Shown here in pieces: positions 52,343 through 61,128 of a stretch of DNA of 64,000 nucleotides (position 1 is the stretch's first letter; every line of letters begins with the position of its first letter). The notes beneath the pieces were generated by a model. The model was given only the letters and a program-made list of their open reading frames with translations, was not told the origin of the DNA and did not search any database. This DNA is from Pleomorphomonas carboxyditropha (GTDB lineage: Bacteria > Pseudomonadota > Alphaproteobacteria > Rhizobiales > Pleomorphomonadaceae): contig NZ_NQVN01000010.1 in the NCBI RefSeq assembly GCF_002770725.1, positions 62,001 to 126,000 on the forward strand, written 5' to 3'. A program made the translations under genes and the position numbers.

Positions 52343-53449
52343 ATGTCCGACAGTTCTCTCGTGCCCGTCCCCCGCAGCGGCATCCTCGACATCGACCTCT
52401 ACGTTCCCGGTGGTTCGAAGGCGGCCCCCGGAAAGAAGCTCCACAAGCTCTCTTCCAACGAGACGCCGCTCGGGCCGAGCCCCAAGGCGCTCGAGGCCTA
52501 TGGGCGGGTGGCGGGCAAGCTCGAGCTCTATCCCGACGGATCGTCGACCGAGCTCAGGCAGGCCATCGCCGAAACCCATGGCCTCAACATCGACCGCATC
52601 GTCTGCGGCAACGGCTCGGACGAGCTCCTGCACCTGCTTGCCGAGTGCTACCTGTCGCCCGGCGACGAGGCGATCTATTCCGAGCACGGCTTCCTGGTCT
52701 ACCGCATCTCCATCCTGGCGGCCGGCGCGACGCCAGTGGTGGCCAGGGAGACCGCCTACACCACGGATGTCGACGCCATCCTCGCCGCCGTGACGCCGCG
52801 GACGCGCATGGTGTTCCTGGCCAATCCCAACAATCCCACCGGCACCTACATCCCGATGGCCGAGGTGCGGCGGCTGCACGCCGGTTTGCCGGGCAACGTC
52901 CTCCTGGTGCTCGACGCCGCCTATGCCGAATACGTGCGCCGCAACGACTACGAGGGCGGCGTCGAGCTGGTCGCCTCGGCCGACAACGTGGTGATGACGC
53001 GTACCTTCTCGAAGATCCACGGCCTCGCGGCGCTGCGCATCGGCTGGCTTTACGGCCCCAAGGCCGTCGTCGACGTGCTGGAGCGGGTGCGCGGGCCGTT
53101 CAACCTCAACGCGGCTGCCATCGCCGCCGGCGCCGCCGCCATGTGCGATCGGGCCTTCGTCGAGGCGGCGGTCGAGCACAATCTCCGCTGGAGCGCCTGG
53201 CTCGCCGCCGAGCTCGGCAAGCTCGGACTAACGGTGACGCCATCGGTGGCCAACTTCCTGCTGGTGCATTTCCCTGACGAGGGCAAGACGGCCGACGCCG
53301 CCGACAAGGCGCTGCTCGCCGAGGGCGTGGTGGTGCGCAAGGTGGGGGGCTACGGCCTGCCCGACGCGCTCCGCATGACCGTGGGATCGGAAGAGGCCTG
53401 CCGCCGGCTCGTCGAGGTGCTGACGGTTTTCATGAAGGGGGCGGCATGA
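52343..53449 (+). CDS. hisC: Histidinol-phosphate aminotransferase
   Basis: A PLP-dependent class I aminotransferase of 368 residues. It acts in histidine synthesis and can also serve phenylalanine and tyrosine transamination. Motifs are [26 protein letters not shown], and the PLP lysine in [16 protein letters not shown]. In Hyphomicrobiales this copy lies beside tyrC, as here, and overlaps it by four bases (ATGA), suggesting a role in aromatic amino-acid synthesis as well. Confidence 0.95.
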   Translation: MSDSSLVPVPRSGILDIDLYVPGGSKAAPGKKLHKLSSNETPLGPSPKALEAYGRVAGKLELYPDGSSTELRQAIAETHGLNIDRIVCGNGSDELLHLLAECYLSPGDEAIYSEHGFLVYRISILAAGATPVVARETAYTTDVDAILAAVTPRTRMVFLANPNNPTGTYIPMAEVRRLHAGLPGNVLLVLDAAYAEYVRRNDYEGGVELVASADNVVMTRTFSKIHGLAALRIGWLYGPKAVVDVLERVRGPFNLNAAAIAAGAAAMCDRAFVEAAVEHNLRWSAWLAAELGKLGLTVTPSVANFLLVHFPDEGKTADAADKALLAEGVVVRKVGGYGLPDALRMTVGSEEACRRLVEVLTVFMKGAA

Positions 53450-54387
53450 GCGACGCACTGTTTTCCCGCCTCGCCATCATCGGCATCGGCCTGATCGGCT
53501 CGTCGATCGCCCGGGCGGCCCGCCTCAACGGCCTGGTGGATGCTATCGCCATCTCCGATCTGTCGCCGGTCATCCTGAAGCGGGCCGAGGAGCTGTCGCT
53601 CGGCGACAGCTATCACGCCGCTGCCGGCGACGCCGTGGCGGACGCCGACCTGGTGATCGCCTGCGTGCCGGTCGGCGCCGCCGAGGCGGTGGCCCAGGCC
53701 ATCGCGCCTCGCCTCAAGCCGGGCGCCATCGTTTCCGACGTCGGCTCGGTGAAGGGGTCGGTCGTCCGCCAGATGAAGCCGCACCTGCCGGACCACGTGC
53801 ATTTCATTCCGGCCCATCCGGTGGCCGGCACCGAATACTCCGGCCCCGACGCCGGCTTTGCCGAGCTGTTCGTCAATCGCTGGTCGATCGTCTGTCCGGA
53901 CGAGGGCACGCATCCCAAGGCGCTCGACCGGCTCGTCGCCTTCTGGGCCGGCATGGGCGCCAACGTCGAATGCATGAGCGCCGAGCGGCACGATCTGGTG
54001 CTGGCCATCACCAGCCATCTGCCGCACCTCATCGCCTACAATATCGTCGGCACCGCCGCCGATCTCGAGAAGGTCACCGAATCCGAGGTGATGAAATTCT
54101 CGGCCGGCGGCTTCCGCGACTTCACCCGTATCGCCGCCTCCGACCCCACCATGTGGCGCGACGTGTTCCTGCACAACAAGGACGCGGTGCTGGAGGTGCT
54201 CGGGCGCTTCCAGGAGGATCTGTTCGCCCTGCAGCGGCAGATCCGCTGGGGCGAGGGCGACCGGCTCTACGATCTGTTCAGCCGCACGCGGGCCATCCGC
54301 CGCGGCATCCTGACGCTCGGCCAGGACGCGCCGGAGGCCGACTTCGGCCGCTCCCACAAGGCGCCGCCGAAATCGCCGTCAGAATAG
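53446..54387 (+). CDS. tyrC: Prephenate/arogenate (cyclohexadienyl) dehydrogenase
   Basis: An NAD(P)-dependent enzyme of tyrosine synthesis, 313 residues. The Rossmann motif is [17 protein letters not shown]. The active-site His lies in [16 protein letters not shown] and the C-terminal helical domain has [21 protein letters not shown]. It pairs with hisC, which would supply the aminotransferase step. Its 3' end overlaps the converging DUF2125 gene by nine bases. Confidence 0.95.
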   Translation: MSDALFSRLAIIGIGLIGSSIARAARLNGLVDAIAISDLSPVILKRAEELSLGDSYHAAAGDAVADADLVIACVPVGAAEAVAQAIAPRLKPGAIVSDVGSVKGSVVRQMKPHLPDHVHFIPAHPVAGTEYSGPDAGFAELFVNRWSIVCPDEGTHPKALDRLVAFWAGMGANVECMSAERHDLVLAITSHLPHLIAYNIVGTAADLEKVTESEVMKFSAGGFRDFTRIAASDPTMWRDVFLHNKDAVLEVLGRFQEDLFALQRQIRWGEGDRLYDLFSRTRAIRRGILTLGQDAPEADFGRSHKAPPKSPSE

Positions 54388-55377
54388 CGGTGCGAGCCGG
54401 GCGATCTCGCGGCCATTGGCCGACACGACGCCGTCGGTGACCTTGAGGCCGATGGAGCGGCCGCCGTCGTCGGCGGCCGAGCCCATGAAGACGAAGGCCA
54501 TGACGAGGCCGGCGATCTCCGGCGTAAGGCTTCTGCCGCCGGCCGCGGCGGCGACCGCCAGCGCATTGAGGTCGCGGCCGGTCACTTGCCCTTCGGCCTC
54601 CACGAGGCCGGTCTCCGATACCGTGCCTTCGCCCGTGAGCGTCAGCGTGGCGCCGCCGAGTTCGGCGGCGAGCCGATGCAAGGTCAGCTTGCCACCCGCC
54701 GCCTGCCAGCCGGCGAGCGCCGCGGGACCGGCCGTGGCCATGTCGGCCTCGGCGAGGGTGGCGGCCAGCGTCAGGCGGATGGGAAGCGGCATCAGCGCCG
54801 TGTCGCCGACGGCGACCCCGAAACCGTCGAGCGTGGCGGCGATATCGGCATCTTTGGGCCGTTCGGCGGCGCGGGCCAGGAGCAGCTCGCCGCGCCCGAT
54901 CGTCAACTTGCCCTCGGTGGCGCCGGCGAGCGGTCCGGTCGCCGTGAGGTCCCGGGTGGTGAGGGCAAGCCGGTTGGCGAGGCCATTGGCGAGGCCGACG
55001 CTGGCGGCCAGCTCGTTGGCGGACAGGGCGAGCCGCCGGCCGTCGGGGGCGGTATAGGAGGTCGGCGCCTCGAAGCGGAAGTCGAGCTGGCGCGGATTGA
55101 AGGCCGATCCCTTGCCGTGCGCGCCGGCGGTCGTGAACTTGCCGCCGTCGGGAAGCGCGACAGTGAGGCCGTCGCCGCAGTTGACGGTCAGCTCAAAGGG
55201 CCAGCCGCCGATCTTCTCGCCGGCGCAGTCGACGATGATGCCGTTCCTCGCCGACAGGTCGGCGATGGACTTGTGAAGGGTATCGCCGAGCCACCAACGG
55301 GCGCCGAACCATACGCCGGTCCACAGGATGGCGACCGCGACAATCGCCCAGAGACCCCATCGTATCGTCCGCTTCAT
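54379..55377 (-). CDS. DUF2125 family membrane-anchored protein
   Basis: A 332-residue protein with one N-terminal transmembrane anchor (WGLWAIVAVAILWTGVWFGA) and a long beta-rich extracytoplasmic region. DUF2125 is an alphaproteobacterial family of unknown role. The protein resembles AsmA-like beta proteins in its repeated LTLTGEG-type strands, but this is only an impression. GGGGAAG before the ATG at 55377 sets the start. Confidence 0.88.
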   Translation of the reverse strand: MKRTIRWGLWAIVAVAILWTGVWFGARWWLGDTLHKSIADLSARNGIIVDCAGEKIGGWPFELTVNCGDGLTVALPDGGKFTTAGAHGKGSAFNPRQLDFRFEAPTSYTAPDGRRLALSANELAASVGLANGLANRLALTTRDLTATGPLAGATEGKLTIGRGELLLARAAERPKDADIAATLDGFGVAVGDTALMPLPIRLTLAATLAEADMATAGPAALAGWQAAGGKLTLHRLAAELGGATLTLTGEGTVSETGLVEAEGQVTGRDLNALAVAAAAGGRSLTPEIAGLVMAFVFMGSAADDGGRSIGLKVTDGVVSANGREIARLAPLF

Positions 55378-55533
55378 GGCGCTTCCCCGCGACATAGAGG
55401 CGCCCCTATGGACGCACCGTTCACCTTCCATCCACTAGAGTAATATGGCGAAAGATGGAATCGTCTTCGCCGGGCGTTATATTCATCGGTCGGCATGCCG
55501 GTCGTCCTGACGGCGTCGGAACGGAGTGAAAGG

Positions 55534-56064
55534 ATGGACGCGAGCATCTGGGTGTTCGGCTACGGCTCGCTGATGTGGAACCCCGGCTTTCCCTATCTCA
55601 GGTCGATGCAGGCGCGGATGCACGGCGTCCGCCGCGCCCTCTGCATTCGCTCGACGCATTATCGCGGCACGCCCGAAAGCCCCGGTCTGGTGTTCGGCCT
55701 CGACCGCGGCGGCTCCTGTCATGGCGTCGCCTTCGAGGTCGCGGACGCCGACCGCGAGGCGGTGATCGCCTACCTCAGGGCGCGCGAGCAGATTTCCATG
55801 GTTTACCACGAGGTCGTCCGGCCGGCGCGGCTTTCGAGCGGCGAGACGGTGGGGGCGCTGGTCTACGTCGCCAATCAGGGGCACGAACAATATGCCGGCG
55901 GCCTCGGCTTCGAGGAAATGCTCGCCATTATCCGCCGCAGCGCCGGCGAGATGGGGCCGAATCGCGACTACGTCACGGCGACGCTCCGGCGCCTGCAGGA
56001 CATGGGCATCCGCGATCAGGCGCTGGAACGGGTGGTCCTGGCGCTCACGATGCCGGGGCCGTGA
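55534..56064 (+). CDS. Gamma-glutamylcyclotransferase, ChaC-like
   Basis: A 176-residue enzyme predicted to split glutathione into 5-oxoproline and Cys-Gly. The substrate loop is WVFGYGSLMWNPGF, and the probable catalytic Glu is in LRAREQISMVY. The ATG at 55534 is preferred because GGAG precedes it; the frame opens at 55495. Its end overlaps the converging acyltransferase gene by 20 bases. Confidence 0.9.
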   Translation: MDASIWVFGYGSLMWNPGFPYLRSMQARMHGVRRALCIRSTHYRGTPESPGLVFGLDRGGSCHGVAFEVADADREAVIAYLRAREQISMVYHEVVRPARLSSGETVGALVYVANQGHEQYAGGLGFEEMLAIIRRSAGEMGPNRDYVTATLRRLQDMGIRDQALERVVLALTMPGP

Positions 56065-56821
56065 GCTCGGCGACCCGCGCGCGCGCCGTCGCCGGCAGGT
56101 CGTCTCCCCGCCTCGCCGCCTCGACCAGCAGCCGGTCGCAGGCCGCCTCGATGTCGCTCTCCAGCCTCTGGAACATGTCGCGCGGCTTGAGGCCGGGCGG
56201 GATCGGCTCCAGGAACTCGACGACGATGGTGCCGCGCCGGTGGACGCGCGCCTTGCGCGGCCAGACGGCGCCGGCGTTGTGGGCGACCGGCAGCACCGGC
56301 GCGTCGACCGACTTGTAGATCTGGGCGATGCCCTGCTTGTAGTCCGGCCGGGCGCCGGCCTCGGCGCGCGTTCCTTCCGGAAAGATGATCACCTGCCGGC
56401 CGGCGGCGACGGCGGCGCGGGTCCCCTCGATGACCTTTCTCAGGGCGGCGGTGGGGCTGCCGCGATCGATGGCGATGTTGCCGGCGAGCTTCAGCCACCA
56501 GCCGAACACCGGAATCCAGGTCAGCTCCCGCTTCAGGATGAAGGCGGGGTCGGCGAGCAACGGCACCAGCGCCAGCGTCTCGAAGGTCGACTGGTGCTTG
56601 GAGGCCAGGATGAAGCCACCCGGCGGGATGCGCTCGAGGTGACGGTATTCGTGGTGCGTGCCGGTGATCAGGCTGTGCAGGCGGATCAGCGTCGAGGTCC
56701 AGGCCTTCACGACGATCATCACACCCCGGTGGCCGCCGAGCGCGAAGGGGGCGCCGGCAATGGCCATGACGGCGGTCACCGAGAAGAAGGCGAAGCTGTA
56801 GAGGTAGGAACGGATCAGCAT
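56045..56821 (-). CDS. plsC: 1-acyl-sn-glycerol-3-phosphate acyltransferase (PlsC)
   Basis: A membrane enzyme of phospholipid synthesis that acylates lysophosphatidate; 258 residues. An N-terminal hydrophobic helix (SYLYSFAFFSVTAVMAIAGA) is followed by the acyltransferase motifs: SKHQSTFETLAL, FPEGTRAEAGA and PVLPVAHNAG. The catalytic HX4D motif reads HX4E here. The frame is open to 56983 through tandem repeats, but the ATG at 56821 gives a normal start. On the same strand and 200 bases downstream of the YdcF-like gene. Confidence 0.92.
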   Translation of the reverse strand: MLIRSYLYSFAFFSVTAVMAIAGAPFALGGHRGVMIVVKAWTSTLIRLHSLITGTHHEYRHLERIPPGGFILASKHQSTFETLALVPLLADPAFILKRELTWIPVFGWWLKLAGNIAIDRGSPTAALRKVIEGTRAAVAAGRQVIIFPEGTRAEAGARPDYKQGIAQIYKSVDAPVLPVAHNAGAVWPRKARVHRRGTIVVEFLEPIPPGLKPRDMFQRLESDIEAACDRLLVEAARRGDDLPATARARVAELTAPAS

Positions 56822-56856
56822 GGATCGTCTTCCGGCATGAGCGGTCTCTCGTTCAG

Positions 56857-57024
56857 CGCATCCGCTTGTCCGAAAAGTCTCGCAACTTTTCGGGCGGATG
56901 CGTTGGTTTCCCCCTTGCGCATCCGCTTGTCCGAAAAGTCTCACAACTTTTCGGGCGGATGCGTTGGCTTCCTCCTTGCGCATCCGCTTGTCCGAAAAGT
57001 CTCACAACTTTTCGGGCGGATGCG
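56857..57024. repeat. Three tandem hairpin repeats (61-bp period)
   Basis: Three near-identical 46-bp palindromes begin at 56857, 56918 and 56979. Each has arms CGCATCCGC / GCGGATGCG outside and CCGAAAAGT / ACTTTTCGG inside, with a six-base loop (CTCGCA or CTCACA). The 15-base spacers are also similar. The last copy ends directly before the stop codon of the YdcF-like gene. The copies lie between that gene and plsC on one strand, so they could end or stabilise the upstream message. Confidence 0.92.
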
Positions 57025-57723
57025 TCAGCCGAAAGTCCCGCCGACGAGTTCGGCGAGACCGTCGACGCCGCCGAGCGACAGGCGGAGGCGCGTTGCCGTA
57101 TACTTCAGGTATTCCTGCAGGAGAAGCAGGATCACGCTCCGGTCCTCCGACCAGTTGCCGAGCGTCAGGCCGGGCCGGGTCACCGGATAGGGGATGAGGC
57201 GAATGTCCGGCATAGCGTGCGACAGCTCCAGCATGGAGCGCGGCATGTGGTAGGCGGACGTGACGACGATCAGCGATAGGAAGCCGTTGCGGCGCGCCCA
57301 CTTGGCCGTTTCGAGGGCGTTGCCGATGGTGTTGGCGGCCCGGCGATCGAGATCGACGCAGCAGGCCATCATGTCCGGTTCCGCCTCGACCATGCGCCCC
57401 AGCCGGGTTGCCGAGGTGTCGGGGTGGACGCCGGAGATCAGCAGGCGCCGCGCCTTGCCGGCGGTCATCAGCTCGATGGCGCCGGTGATGCGCTCGGCGC
57501 CGCCGGTGAGCACGACAATGCCGTCGGCGGCGAGCGGCGACGGCGTCTGATAGTTGACGATGGTGTCGACGAAACGGAAGAAGCCGCCGAAGAAGAAGCC
57601 GCTGCCGATGAGCAGCGCGGCGGCAACGATGACGCCGATCGCGCGGCGCGCACGCGTGCGCTCGCCGAAGGCATGCTGGGGGCCGCCGGCTGTCTCTCTC
57701 GCGGGAGCAGACGATTCCATCAT
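57025..57723 (-). CDS. YdcF family (DUF218) membrane protein
   Basis: A 232-residue protein with an N-terminal transmembrane helix (AIGVIVAAALLIGSGFFFGG). The YdcF/SanA-like domain contains DGIVVLTGGAERITGAIELM, RLLISGVHP and VTSAYHMPRSMLEL. Members are associated with the envelope and may bind S-adenosylmethionine or lipids; the reaction is unknown. It lies downstream of ftsX on the same strand by 60 bases. Confidence 0.92.
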   Translation of the reverse strand: MMESSAPARETAGGPQHAFGERTRARRAIGVIVAAALLIGSGFFFGGFFRFVDTIVNYQTPSPLAADGIVVLTGGAERITGAIELMTAGKARRLLISGVHPDTSATRLGRMVEAEPDMMACCVDLDRRAANTIGNALETAKWARRNGFLSLIVVTSAYHMPRSMLELSHAMPDIRLIPYPVTRPGLTLGNWSEDRSVILLLLQEYLKYTATRLRLSLGGVDGLAELVGGTFG

Positions 57724-57783
57724 GACGTCATTCTAGAAAATCGGCCGGCGGTTGACAAATCCGGGTCTTTTCTGCCGGGCCCG

Positions 57784-58752
57784 TCAATCGAGCGCCGACA
57801 GCGACCTGCGCACGGCAAGGCGCGAGGTGAGCGCCGTCAGGAGCGCCACCGCCACGACGAGGGCCAGCACCAGGCCATAGGCGGTGCCCGGCAGCTCGAA
57901 GTGGCCGAACAGCGCCTCGATCTGGTCGGCGCCGGGCCGGCCGGCCGACCCGCCGATCGCCCAGGCGGCGATGGCCATGGCCAGCAGCGCCAGCGCGCCG
58001 CCGATGGTGCCGCCTTCGACGCCGAACAGCAGGAAGCGGCGCTGGAACTGGCCGGCGATGAAGCGGTCCTCCGCGCCGCAGAAGTGCAGCACCTCGATGA
58101 CGTCGCGGTTTCCCGCCATGGCGGCGCGCGTCGCGAACACCACCGAGAGCACGAGGGCGACCAGCATCAGCGTCATCAGGCCGATGCCGGCGAACACCAT
58201 GGAAGAGGCCATGGCCGACAGGCGGTCGACCCAGAGCGCGTGGTCGTCGACGCTGCCGCCCCTGATTTGCCGGCCGACCGCGTCGGCGAGCGCCTTGACG
58301 TCGAAGGAAGAGGCGTCGTCGATCGAAACGACGACCAGGCGAGGCACCGGCAGGGCGGAAAGGTCGGTGCCCGGCCCGAGCCATGGCTCCAGCAGCCGCT
58401 GCGTCTCGGCGTCGCTGAGGCCGCGGGCGCCGCCGACGCCGGAGAATTCCTGGGCCAGCGCCACCGCCTTGTCGACTTCGTCGTTGATCGCGACGCCGTC
58501 GAGCGGCCTGACCTCGATGGTCACCTCGCGGCCGATGTCGGACGCCCAGGCGTCGGCGGCCCGGTCGATCACCGAGACGACGGCAATGGTGAAGCCGGCA
58601 AGGAAGGTCATGATGGCGATGACCAGCACCAGCGTGCGGCCGGCGATGGCCTGTGGCGGCACGATCGGCGAGGCGTTGGCCGCGTCGGCGCCCGCTCTGG
58701 CCGCTTTGGGAACGGCGGCGGTTCTGGTGCGCTTGGGGACCGCCGTCTTCAT
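57784..58752 (-). CDS. ftsX: Cell division protein FtsX
   Basis: The membrane subunit of FtsEX, which controls septal peptidoglycan hydrolases; 322 residues. An N-terminal basic, Ala-rich cytoplasmic segment of about 40 residues precedes the first helix (LVLVIAIMTFLAGFTIAVV). A periplasmic domain and three further helices follow near residues 175-200, 225-255 and 280-310. The start overlaps the ftsE stop by four bases (ATGA), which excludes the longer frame. Confidence 0.93.
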   Translation of the reverse strand: MKTAVPKRTRTAAVPKAARAGADAANASPIVPPQAIAGRTLVLVIAIMTFLAGFTIAVVSVIDRAADAWASDIGREVTIEVRPLDGVAINDEVDKAVALAQEFSGVGGARGLSDAETQRLLEPWLGPGTDLSALPVPRLVVVSIDDASSFDVKALADAVGRQIRGGSVDDHALWVDRLSAMASSMVFAGIGLMTLMLVALVLSVVFATRAAMAGNRDVIEVLHFCGAEDRFIAGQFQRRFLLFGVEGGTIGGALALLAMAIAAWAIGGSAGRPGADQIEALFGHFELPGTAYGLVLALVVAVALLTALTSRLAVRRSLSALD

Positions 58753-59408
58753 TCGTAGATCTCGAGATGGCCGCCTTCGATGACCATGCGACGGGCGTCG
58801 AGCTGGTCCATCAGGCCGATGTCGTGGGTGGCGATGAGCACGGCGGTGCCCAGGCGGTTCAGTTCCAGGAAAAGGCGCAGCAGGCGGCGGGCGAGCGGCG
58901 GGTCGACGTTGCCGGTCGGCTCGTCGGCGAGCAGGAATTCCGGCTTGGTGATCAGCGCGCGGGCGATGGCGGCCCGCTGCTTCTCGCCGCCCGACAGCAC
59001 CGGCGGGTAAACGTGCTTGCGATCGCCGAGGCCGACCCAATCCAGGAGGTCGGCGACGTCGGCGCGATAGCTCGCCTCGTCCTTGCCCAGCACGCGGTAG
59101 GGCAGCGCCACGTTCTCGTAGGTGGTGAGATGGTCGAGCAGGCGGAAGTCCTGGAAGACGACGCCGATGCGGCGGCGCAACGCCGGCATGTCGGCGCGCC
59201 GCAGAAGGGCGGTGTCCTTGCCGAAGATGGAGATGAGGCCGCGCGTCGGCTTGAGGTTGAGGAACAGCAACCGGATCAGGGTGGTCTTGCCGGCGCCGGA
59301 GGGGCCGGTCAGGAACTGGAACGAATGAGGGGCGATCGAGAACGTCAGATCGCTCAGCACCTCCCGCCCCGTTCCATAGCGGAGACCGACATTTTCAAAC
59401 CTGATCAT
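58749..59408 (-). CDS. ftsE: Cell division ATP-binding protein FtsE
   Basis: The ATPase of FtsEX (219 residues): MIRFENVGLRYGTGREVLSD at the start, Walker A GPSGAGKTTLIRLL, signature LSGGEKQRAAIARAL, Walker B FLLADEPTGNVDP. The ATG at 59408 is chosen from family alignment; the frame extends into the repeat array. It is directly preceded by that array, so its promoter lies inside or beyond about 400 bases of repeats. Confidence 0.95.
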   Translation of the reverse strand: MIRFENVGLRYGTGREVLSDLTFSIAPHSFQFLTGPSGAGKTTLIRLLFLNLKPTRGLISIFGKDTALLRRADMPALRRRIGVVFQDFRLLDHLTTYENVALPYRVLGKDEASYRADVADLLDWVGLGDRKHVYPPVLSGGEKQRAAIARALITKPEFLLADEPTGNVDPPLARRLLRLFLELNRLGTAVLIATHDIGLMDQLDARRMVIEGGHLEIYE

Positions 59409-59420
59409 GTTTCTTTTCTG

Positions 59421-59820
59421 CCTCAGTCGCCGGCGGGCCTCCGGCCCTTGGCTTCCGCTCCGCGCGGCGCCGCTTGGCGCCGGAAGCCGCTTCACGCGGC
59501 TTCTTGTTCTTTGCCTCAGTCGCCGGCGGGCCTCCGGCCCTTGGCTTTACGCTCCGCTTTTCGTCTTTCGGGGCTTCGTCCCGAAAGACCCGCTCCGCGC
59601 GGCGCCGCTTGGCGCCGGAAGCCGCGCGTGCGGCTTCTTGTGTTTTCCAGCCTCAGTCGCCGGCGGGCCTCCGGCCCTTGGCTTCCGCTCCGCTTTCCGT
59701 CTTTCGGGGCTTCGTCCCGAAAGACCCGCTCCGCGCGGCGCCGCTTGGCGCCGGAAGCCGCGCGTGCGGCTTCTTGTTTTTTCCCGCCTCAGTCGCCGAC
59801 GGGCCTCCGGCCCTTGGCTT
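59421..59820. repeat. Nested tandem repeat array upstream of ftsE
   Basis: A 34-bp unit (beginning CCTCAGTCGCCG) recurs at 59421, 59514, 59651 and 59787. Between copies are a second unit (CGCTCCGCGCGGCGCCGC start; 59456, 59591, 59727) and a third with a perfect ten-base-pair hairpin (GTCTTTCGGG / CCCGAAAGAC; twice). The stretches 59514-59650 and 59651-59786 are almost identical 136/137-bp repeats. Other hairpins are GGCGCC-GCTT-GGCGCC and AAGCCGC / GCGGCTT. Open frames across it on both strands are made of the repeat and are not taken as genes. Confidence 0.9.
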
Positions 59821-59886
59821 TCGATTTGCGCCTTCTTGTCGTTGGCATGGCCCCAGACCTCATAATTGATGTTGCCGCCCTTGTCC

Positions 59887-59901
59887 TTAACGTTTCATTA
59901 A
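59887..59901. promoter_or_regulatory. CtrA-binding-site consensus between ftsE and the zinc-ribbon gene
   Basis: TTAACGTTTCATTAA is an exact TTAA-N7-TTAA match, 105 bases before the ATG of the zinc-ribbon gene and 478 bases upstream of ftsE. It lies in a locally AT-rich stretch. Control of either gene by CtrA is possible. Confidence 0.55.
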
Positions 59902-60006
59902 GCATGTTGCCGCCATCCCTTGGAAAAGCCACCGCGGCGGTGCAGGAGGCGCGTCGTCCGCCTCTTTCCAGAGGAATCCCGGCCGGCGGCCGATCGGGGG
60001 CCGAAG

Positions 60007-61017
60007 ATGAGAATTGTCTGCCCCGCCTGCGAGACGGGGTACCAGATTGCCGACGGCACGCTCGGCGTCACCGGCCGCAAGGTGCGGTGCGCCCGTTGCG
60101 GCACCGTCTGGCATGCCACGCCGAACGATTATCCCGAAGCGCCGATCGCCGCCGTCCCCGTGGCGCGGACGCTGGACGGCGGACCCGAGCCCAGCGAGGA
60201 CGAGTGGCGGGACGCCATTGCCGGCGACGGCCCCGGCAGCACCTTCGACGCCGAGGCGCCGTCTGCCGACCGGGGCGGCAACGACCAGTCGGCGATCGAC
60301 GATCTGTTCGCGTCCGGTCCCGCCGAAAACGACGTGGCCGAGGCGGTCGCCGACGAGGATCCGGCGAGCGGCAACGATCAGTCGGCGGTCGACGACCTGT
60401 TCGCCGCCGGGCCGGCCGAAGAGAGGATCGAGACGGCACTGGACGACGAGGCGCCGCCGCCGGTCGCCGCCGACGCCTCTCCCACCATCGACGCGCCGCC
60501 GGCCGGTTTCGAGCGCCGCCGCCGCAAGGCGCGCGGCAAGGCCGGACGGGGCGCTTCGACCATCGTGATGATCGACCGGCACCTGTCGACGCCGGTCGCC
60601 TCGGCGTTGCTGATCGGCTTCCTTGTGCTGTTCTGCGTGGTCGCCGTGGTCGGCCGCGAAAGGATCGTGGCGACTTTTCCCGATTTCGCCGGCATCTACG
60701 AACTGATCGGCCTCAAGGTCAATCTGCGCGGCCTCGACTTCCAGGGCGTGGTCGCCCGCCAGGAGATGGACGGCTCGACGCCGGTGCTGGTGGTGGAAGG
60801 CGACGTCATCAACCTCGACAGCGAATCCAAGGGCTTGCCGGCCGTCCGCGTCACGCTGAAATCGTCGACCGGCCGCGACGTCTATGCCTGGAACTACACG
60901 CTGCCGCAGCGCAACATCGACCAGATGGGCAAGGTGCACTTCAAGACGCGGCTGCTGGCGCCGCCGGAAGCGTCGGTGACCGTGGAAGTCCGGTTTACAG
61001 ACCAGCATCAGCCGTAA
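60007..61017 (+). CDS. MJ0042-type zinc-ribbon membrane protein
   Basis: A 336-residue protein. An N-terminal MJ0042-type zinc ribbon (CPACETGYQI, then CARCGTVWH) is followed by an acidic, repetitive, probably disordered region with the motif NDQSAIDDLFASGPAE appearing twice. A basic stretch and a single transmembrane helix (ASALLIGFLVLFCVVAVV, about residues 199-218) follow, then a C-terminal extracytoplasmic domain of about 115 residues. In related alphaproteobacteria it lies beside ftsEX, as here. Function unknown. The ATG at 60007 is chosen from the ribbon position. Confidence 0.88.
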   Translation: MRIVCPACETGYQIADGTLGVTGRKVRCARCGTVWHATPNDYPEAPIAAVPVARTLDGGPEPSEDEWRDAIAGDGPGSTFDAEAPSADRGGNDQSAIDDLFASGPAENDVAEAVADEDPASGNDQSAVDDLFAAGPAEERIETALDDEAPPPVAADASPTIDAPPAGFERRRRKARGKAGRGASTIVMIDRHLSTPVASALLIGFLVLFCVVAVVGRERIVATFPDFAGIYELIGLKVNLRGLDFQGVVARQEMDGSTPVLVVEGDVINLDSESKGLPAVRVTLKSSTGRDVYAWNYTLPQRNIDQMGKVHFKTRLLAPPEASVTVEVRFTDQHQP

Positions 61018-61128
61018 TATAGCTCCGCGCGAAAGCGGCCGGGGCGGCGACGGTTCCGGATGCGCGCCCTTGCCAGTCCGTGGCGGATCGGGGCTCATCG
61101 ACCGTCGCGCGCTCATGAGGAGACCGGG

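Noticed and set aside
50726-53179. Long minus-strand frame continuing upstream of the PEBP-like gene
   Set aside because: Only the last 138 codons carry a signal peptide and PEBP motifs; the rest is antisense to the AEC transporter and hisC genes.
59407-59869. Overlapping open frames through the repeat array (products with repeated RRRASGPW and RAAPLGAGSR)
   Set aside because: They are translations of the DNA repeat in two frames with no start signal and no conservation pattern beyond the repeat itself.
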